The notes beneath the pieces were generated by a model, which was given only the letters and a program-made list of their open reading frames with translations, was not told the DNA's origin and made no database searches. Of a stretch of 7,237 nt of DNA, positions 7,092 to 7,237 are shown piece after piece. The stretch's first letter is position 1; every line of letters starts with the position of its first letter. The position numbers and the translations under genes are program-made. Source of the stretch: an uncultured Eubacteriales bacterium (GTDB lineage Bacteria; Bacillota; Clostridia; Oscillospirales; Oscillospiraceae); the NCBI GenBank assembly GCA_900556935.1, contig USQL01000099.1, forward strand, positions 1 through 7,237. The letters run 5' to 3'.

Positions 7092-7160
7092 TGAGGATTT
7101 CTGCCCAGTCACGACGATTGCACGAGTTAATATTCTTTGAACAATTTCCGACAATATGCC

Positions 7161-7237
7161 GTAGGGGCGGTGCGTCGCGCAGCGAATCGAAATGATCATA
7201 GCTGCCGGTGGCAGCTATACCATAAAAAGTGATGGGG
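7161..7237. repeat. Possible dispersed intergenic repeat fragment (GTAGGGGCGG type)
   Basis: GTAGGGGCGG at 7161-7170 is followed by a short hairpin TGCG-TCG-CGCA (7171-7181), then the larger hairpin, then GATGGGG at the window edge. From memory, GTAGGGGCGG is the opening of short palindromic repeats scattered between genes in many Clostridia, where it is usually followed by a matching CCGCCC arm. The matching arm is not seen here, so this would be a degenerate copy or one cut by the window edge. The bases between 7092 and 7160 show no gene or recognised RNA. Confidence 0.35.
7198..7218. repeat. Perfect inverted repeat (9-bp stem, 3-base loop)
   Basis: ATAGCTGCC and GGCAGCTAT flank a GGT loop with no mismatch. 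Neither strand has a T-run directly after the stem, so it is not a classical intrinsic terminator. It lies about 110 bases upstream of the predicted murB promoter, inside the non-coding end of the window. It may be the 3' hairpin of an upstream transcript, part of a small intergenic repeat, or a protein binding site. Confidence 0.6.

Noticed and set aside
7092..7160. Weak promoter-like pair TTGTCG/TATTAA on the minus strand
   Set aside because: Both boxes match at only about four of six positions and a much better extended -10 promoter lies closer to murB.
7198..7218. The 9-bp hairpin as an intrinsic terminator
   Set aside because: The plus strand continues ACCATAAAAAG and the minus strand GATCATTTCG, so neither has the required T-run. 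It is kept only as an inverted repeat.

Overview
The window shows a compact, minus-strand chromosomal segment from what looks like a GC-rich member of the Bacillota, probably class Clostridia. The lineage call rests on WhiA, a Gram-positive type of MurB, a DnaE with a QLGLF clamp motif, strong AGGAGG-type ribosome binding sites, and a Cys-anchored lipoprotein of a style common in Oscillospiraceae. The genus cannot be fixed from the sequence alone. All five supported genes read right to left and almost no DNA is left unused. Nothing in the coding part suggests phage, transposon or CRISPR content.

Reading in the direction of transcription, bases 7237-7035 are non-coding. They hold a perfect 9-bp hairpin, a GTAGGGGCGG-type intergenic repeat fragment and a good extended -10 promoter. 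Next come murB (7034-6123, peptidoglycan precursor synthesis), whiA (start revised to ATG 6100, ends 5189, DNA-binding regulator) and dnaE (5192-1749, DNA polymerase III alpha subunit). whiA and dnaE overlap by 4 bases (ATGA), so they are very probably translationally coupled. This couples cell-wall synthesis, a division/chromosome-associated regulator and a replicative polymerase in one transcription unit. The murB-whiA boundary lacks the rapZ and gluP (yvcK) genes that commonly sit just before whiA in Bacillota.

A second unit starts right after dnaE. A near-perfect extended -10 promoter in the 60-base gap drives a predicted lipoprotein gene (1688-363) that starts at TTG. The lipoprotein carries four D-x-D-type calcium-binding-like loops of the FG-GAP/VCBS kind. 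Eleven bases later a two-component response regulator begins (351 to beyond base 1). Its receiver domain is complete but its output domain lies outside the window. The pairing suggests that the surface lipoprotein may belong to the signalling circuit; this is inference and is the most interesting lead here. No clearly new system is demonstrated, and most of the window is ordinary housekeeping sequence.
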